Positions 61,173 to 64,000 of a DNA stretch of 64,000 bases are shown in pieces (position 1 is the first letter of the stretch; each line of letters opens with the position of its first letter). The stretch lies in contig PMTV01000053.1 in assembly GCA_003167215.1 (NCBI GenBank), positions 62,001 through 126,000 of the forward strand. The letters run 5' to 3'. This DNA comes from Acidobacteriota bacterium (lineage in GTDB: Bacteria > Acidobacteriota > Terriglobia > Acidiferrales > UBA7541). Both the position numbers and the translations under genes were made by a program. Below the pieces are notes generated by a model. That model did no database searches. It had not been told where the DNA came from and saw nothing but the letters and a program-made list of their open reading frames with translations.

Positions 61173-61937
61173 CTAAATTCCCTGCTCGGATGAACCTTTG
61201 CCGGCAGACGCCACTGCTGCACGCGAGTTGTCGGTTTCGTCTGCGGAACCTTCAATGTTATCGGCGTTCGGTACCGTCGGCGCCTCTGTTGCGCTAGCGT
61301 TTGCTCCTTCAGCATTCAGCGCGGATTCAGCGGACGCTGCGGGTGCAACAGCGGAGTCTTCGGGTTCGGTGGGCGCGATGCCGGTGTCGTCACCGAGAGC
61401 GGCTTGCGCGAGGGCCTCAAACTCTTTCAGGCTGGGAAGCTCGTCTAGATCGAAAAGACCGAAGCGCATCAAAAACTGCTTCGAAGTGCGATAAAGAATC
61501 GGCCTGCCGATCACTTCCTTGCGACCGGCGGTGGTGATCAGGCGCTTTTCGAGGAGCGTCTTGATCACGCCGCCTACATTTACGCCACGGATTTCATTGA
61601 TTTCCGGAATTGTAGCCGGCTGTTTGTAAGCGATGACCGCGAGAGTTTCGAGCGCGGGCATGGTGAGCCGCAGCGGAGGCTGCAAGCTCTTGATGAATTT
61701 CCGGACCGCGTCGTGATGCTGCGCTTTGGTGTAAAACTTCCAGCCGCCGGCGACTTTGCGCACTTCGATGCCGCGGTCGTCAGTTTGATATGCAGCGACA
61801 AGAAGATCCAGTCCGGCGCGGGCTTCGGATTTTTCAACTGCCAGCGCCTTGGCGATCTGGTCGAGCGTGGCGGGCTCGTCCGCTGCGTAAATAATGGCTT
61901 CCAGTGAGGCTTGCAGTTCTTGTGGCGTCATGGTCAC
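61173..61937 (-). CDS. scpB: Segregation and condensation protein B
   Basis: A 254-residue kleisin-associated winged-helix protein of the SMC-ScpAB condensin complex. The two winged-helix domains are visible: LQASLEAIIYAADEPATLDQIA and TMPALETLAVIAYKQPATIPE then GRKEVIGRPILYRTSKQFL. From about residue 190 the tail is acidic and Ala/Glu/Ser-rich with no fold, longer than in the E. coli-type relatives. The start overlaps the stop of scpA (ATGA). Confidence 0.93.
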   Translation of the reverse strand: MTMTPQELQASLEAIIYAADEPATLDQIAKALAVEKSEARAGLDLLVAAYQTDDRGIEVRKVAGGWKFYTKAQHHDAVRKFIKSLQPPLRLTMPALETLAVIAYKQPATIPEINEIRGVNVGGVIKTLLEKRLITTAGRKEVIGRPILYRTSKQFLMRFGLFDLDELPSLKEFEALAQAALGDDTGIAPTEPEDSAVAPAASAESALNAEGANASATEAPTVPNADNIEGSADETDNSRAAVASAGKGSSEQGI

Positions 61938-62707
61938 AGATATTGCTCCTCGATTTGTGACATGGCATCGGGCCCGGCGAAAACCGCGTCGAACATTTTG
62001 TGTTTGCGCAAGCGGATGTCGGAAAACAGCTCCGATTGCACCAGCATGACCGCCTGCATTCGAACCATTTCGAGAACGGCGAGCAGTGCGACGATCATTG
62101 CGTTGCGCGTCTCGCAGGTCTCGAAGAAATCGATGAGCGAAACGGGCTCGTCGCTTCCGGACAAGCGCTGGCGCAGACGGTCCATCATTTGTGCGATGGT
62201 GACGGTCTCATGATGCAATTCAAATTTCTTAACGTCTTTCTTTCGCTCGAGAATTTGCTGGAACGTCTTCACCAAATCCACGAGCGAAATGACCAGCTCG
62301 CCCTGAACTTCGTCACCGGAGTAGAGCGAGCGGTCCGGATGCGACCAAACGTGATCCTCGACTTGTTGTTTCTGGTAAAGAAGTTGAGCGGCATTCTTGA
62401 ATTTTTCGTGTTCGAGGAGCCGGTGCACGAGTTCGTCGCGCGGGTCCTGTTCTTCCGGCCCGGCCAGCGGATCGGGAGGCAGCAGCATTTTCGACTTGAT
62501 GTGAATCAGCGAAGCCGCCATATAAATGAAATCGGCGGAGACGTTGACGTCGAGTTTTTCGAGTTGGTGAAGATAATCTAGATATTGCTCGGTGACTTTT
62601 GCGATGGGAATATTGTGGATGTCCATCTCCTGCTTGCGAATTAAATCGAGCAGAAGATCGAGCGGGCCTTCGTACACCGGCAAATTAATGCGATAGGGTG
62701 ATGCCAT
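61934..62707 (-). CDS. scpA: Segregation and condensation protein A (kleisin)
   Basis: A 257-residue kleisin that bridges the two heads of SMC and helps chromosome condensation. The N-terminal pattern INLPVYEGPLDLLLDLIRKQ then DIHNIPIAKVTEQYLDYL is diagnostic. The middle has AASLIHIKSKMLLPPDP. The C-terminal winged helix has MIVALLAVLEMVRMQAVMLVQ. It is coupled to scpB by a 4-base overlap and is 67 bases downstream of trpS. Confidence 0.94.
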   Translation of the reverse strand: MASPYRINLPVYEGPLDLLLDLIRKQEMDIHNIPIAKVTEQYLDYLHQLEKLDVNVSADFIYMAASLIHIKSKMLLPPDPLAGPEEQDPRDELVHRLLEHEKFKNAAQLLYQKQQVEDHVWSHPDRSLYSGDEVQGELVISLVDLVKTFQQILERKKDVKKFELHHETVTIAQMMDRLRQRLSGSDEPVSLIDFFETCETRNAMIVALLAVLEMVRMQAVMLVQSELFSDIRLRKHKMFDAVFAGPDAMSQIEEQYL

Positions 62708-62774
62708 TCCACCTGCCTCGGTCGAACATCAAGATAAAAGCAGATCCCTCGCTGCGCTCGGGATGACAGTGCTT

Positions 62775-64000
62775 TTAACCACTACCTGGCGCATTCCCTG
62801 CTGCAGCGGAAGGCCGCTCTCGCGCATCTTCCCATCTGAAGATGGCGTTGCGCACTCGCTTCATGGTGCGCTTGGCGGCTTTGCGCGCGTTGTCCGAGCC
62901 GGTATCGAGGATATCCCAAACCTGCTGCGGATGCGCCTCAAATTCTTTGCGTCGTGTCTGAACCGGCTCGATCCATTTGACCAGGTTATCGGCCATGGCG
63001 TTCTTGCATTCCACGCAACCGATGCCGGCTGTGCGGCAGCCTTGATCGGCCCACGCGATTGAGTCGCGCGGCGAGAATAATTTATGGTAGGCGAACACGG
63101 GGCAGACCTCCGGGCGGCCTGGATCAGTGCGACGAACGCGTTGCGGGTCCGTCATCATGTGCTTTAGAACCTTTGTGCGAATTTCGGCGGGTGGATCGCT
63201 CAGCCAAATGGCGTTGCCATAGCTTTTTGCCATACGGCGGCCGTCGAGGCCGGGAAGGCGCGGCGTTTCTGTGGGCAGGTAGGCCGGTTCCTGCAAGACT
63301 GAGTGCATGGGGAAGAACTTCTGATTGCGTTGTCCTACTTCTTCGAGAAAATTCGAATAGCCGATTTCGCTTACCCGTCGGCTAAAGATCCATGGGTTCC
63401 GGGTGAGGGGTTCTTCCGCAGACACTGCAAGGTCTTGCAAATATGGCGGAAGGGGTATGATTTTCTTCAGTTCACGCAGACGTTCCAGATTGTCGGCGTG
63501 GAACAAATCCTTGTTCACCTCAAAACCGAAGTGGGCGTTGAAGCGGCGGACAATTTCGCGGGTAAGCTCGACGTGGGGGGCTTGGTCTTCGCCAACGGGG
63601 ACAAGCAATTCTTGCTTTGGTTCGCCGTACATGACGATGTCGGCGGATTGCAGGAGCGGGTAGCCGAGGAAGCCGTAAGTGCCGAGGTCGCGGTCCTTGA
63701 GATTCTCGATTTGCTCTTTGTAAGTTGGGACACGCTCGAGCCAGCTCAGCGGCGTAATCATGGAAAGCAGGACGTGCAGCTCGGCGTGTTCCAGAATCTG
63801 CGATTGGACGAACAGTGTGGACTTCGCGGGATCAAGCCCGACCGCAAGCCAGTCCGTTGCGACTTGCAAAGTGTTTTCTGCTATGGACGACGTGTCTTCG
63901 TAATGCGTGGTCAGCGCGTGCCAATCGGCCACGAAGAAAAAACATTCGTATTCTTCCTGAAGCTTCAGCCAATTCGAGAGGGCTCCGAAAAAATGGCCGA
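62775..64000 (-). CDS. trpS: Tryptophan--tRNA ligase, N-terminus cut by window edge
   Basis: About 408 codons are visible. At the edge the minus strand reads GHFFGALSNWLKLQEEYECF, just after the ATP-binding HIGH-type motif, so only about 15-25 residues are missing. Then FFVADWHALTTHYED, LVPVGEDQAPHVELTREIVR and the KMSKS-type motif in GLDGRRMAKSYGNAIWLSD follow. The C-terminal region carries three cysteines (TDPGRPEVCPVF, GCRTAGIGCVECK) that resemble a metal-binding patch seen in some TrpS lineages. It charges tRNA-Trp and probably heads the scpA-scpB unit. Confidence 0.93.
   Translation of the reverse strand, partial: GHFFGALSNWLKLQEEYECFFFVADWHALTTHYEDTSSIAENTLQVATDWLAVGLDPAKSTLFVQSQILEHAELHVLLSMITPLSWLERVPTYKEQIENLKDRDLGTYGFLGYPLLQSADIVMYGEPKQELLVPVGEDQAPHVELTREIVRRFNAHFGFEVNKDLFHADNLERLRELKKIIPLPPYLQDLAVSAEEPLTRNPWIFSRRVSEIGYSNFLEEVGQRNQKFFPMHSVLQEPAYLPTETPRLPGLDGRRMAKSYGNAIWLSDPPAEIRTKVLKHMMTDPQRVRRTDPGRPEVCPVFAYHKLFSPRDSIAWADQGCRTAGIGCVECKNAMADNLVKWIEPVQTRRKEFEAHPQQVWDILDTGSDNARKAAKRTMKRVRNAIFRWEDARERPSAAAGNAPGSG

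Noticed and set aside
1-64000. CRISPR arrays, rRNA and tRNA genes, transposase or integrase genes
   Set aside because: No regularly spaced direct repeats, no rRNA-like stretches, no convincing cloverleaf and no recombinase motifs were seen on either strand.

Overview
The window looks like a chromosomal segment of an acidobacterium (class Terriglobia/Acidobacteriia, Koribacter- or Sulfotelmatobacter-like). This rests on moderately high GC, a PknB-type kinase fused to PD40 propeller repeats, secreted NHL and choice-of-anchor D proteins, and short palindromic intergenic repeats containing motifs such as GCCGGCGGGACGCCGGCGC. The placement is inferred from gene style; no rRNA or tRNA gene was seen.

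Positions 1-28008 form an unusual accessory region. Virion-like genes lie on the plus strand: an HK97-type major capsid candidate, a zinc-ribbon protein, a 1661-residue beta-helix protein with an export signal, an adaptor-like protein, a small structural protein, a 795-residue tail-type protein, a protein ending in a Hint (intein/hedgehog-like) domain, and an acetyltransferase-like protein. Ordinary bacterial genes are interleaved between them, mostly on the minus strand: uspA and a SpoU methyltransferase (both plus), and a TonB-C protein, ridA, an NHL protein, a membrane protein and a free-methionine sulfoxide reductase-like GAF protein (all minus). No terminase, portal, integrase or lysis gene is visible. 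Near 21138 a broken short-chain dehydrogenase abuts a beta-helix gene that has lost its own start, a clear rearrangement junction. The region ends with two lipoproteins, a Ser/Thr kinase and a papain-family protease.

Positions 28589-48328 are mostly minus-strand housekeeping and envelope genes: a DsbA-like oxidoreductase, NAD synthetase, an IscA/ErpA-type protein, an FkbM methyltransferase, isocitrate dehydrogenase and a ferredoxin (both plus), a Fur-family regulator, an ABM monooxygenase, then rseP and dxr. Two secreted hydrolases separate dxr from cdsA and uppS, so a normally compact isoprenoid/envelope cluster is interrupted. Next come an Nramp-family transporter with altered metal-site residues and a soluble PRC-MgtE_N-CBS protein. 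The latter is preceded by a promoter-like sequence, a structured stretch and a strong intrinsic terminator, which suggests an attenuated leader RNA. A CYTH protein and a secreted oligopeptidase B follow.

Positions 48536-58389 carry a plus-strand series: mutS, anmK and a peptide-binding lipoprotein (overlapping), then a TrmH-family methyltransferase, rarA and an exported propeller protein. tsaC lies on the opposite strand between them. From 58386 to the right edge the minus strand carries trpS (cut by the edge), scpA, scpB, an RsuA-family pseudouridine synthase whose expected catalytic Asp is Glu, hisC and a CoA-binding protein, probably one transcription unit or two.
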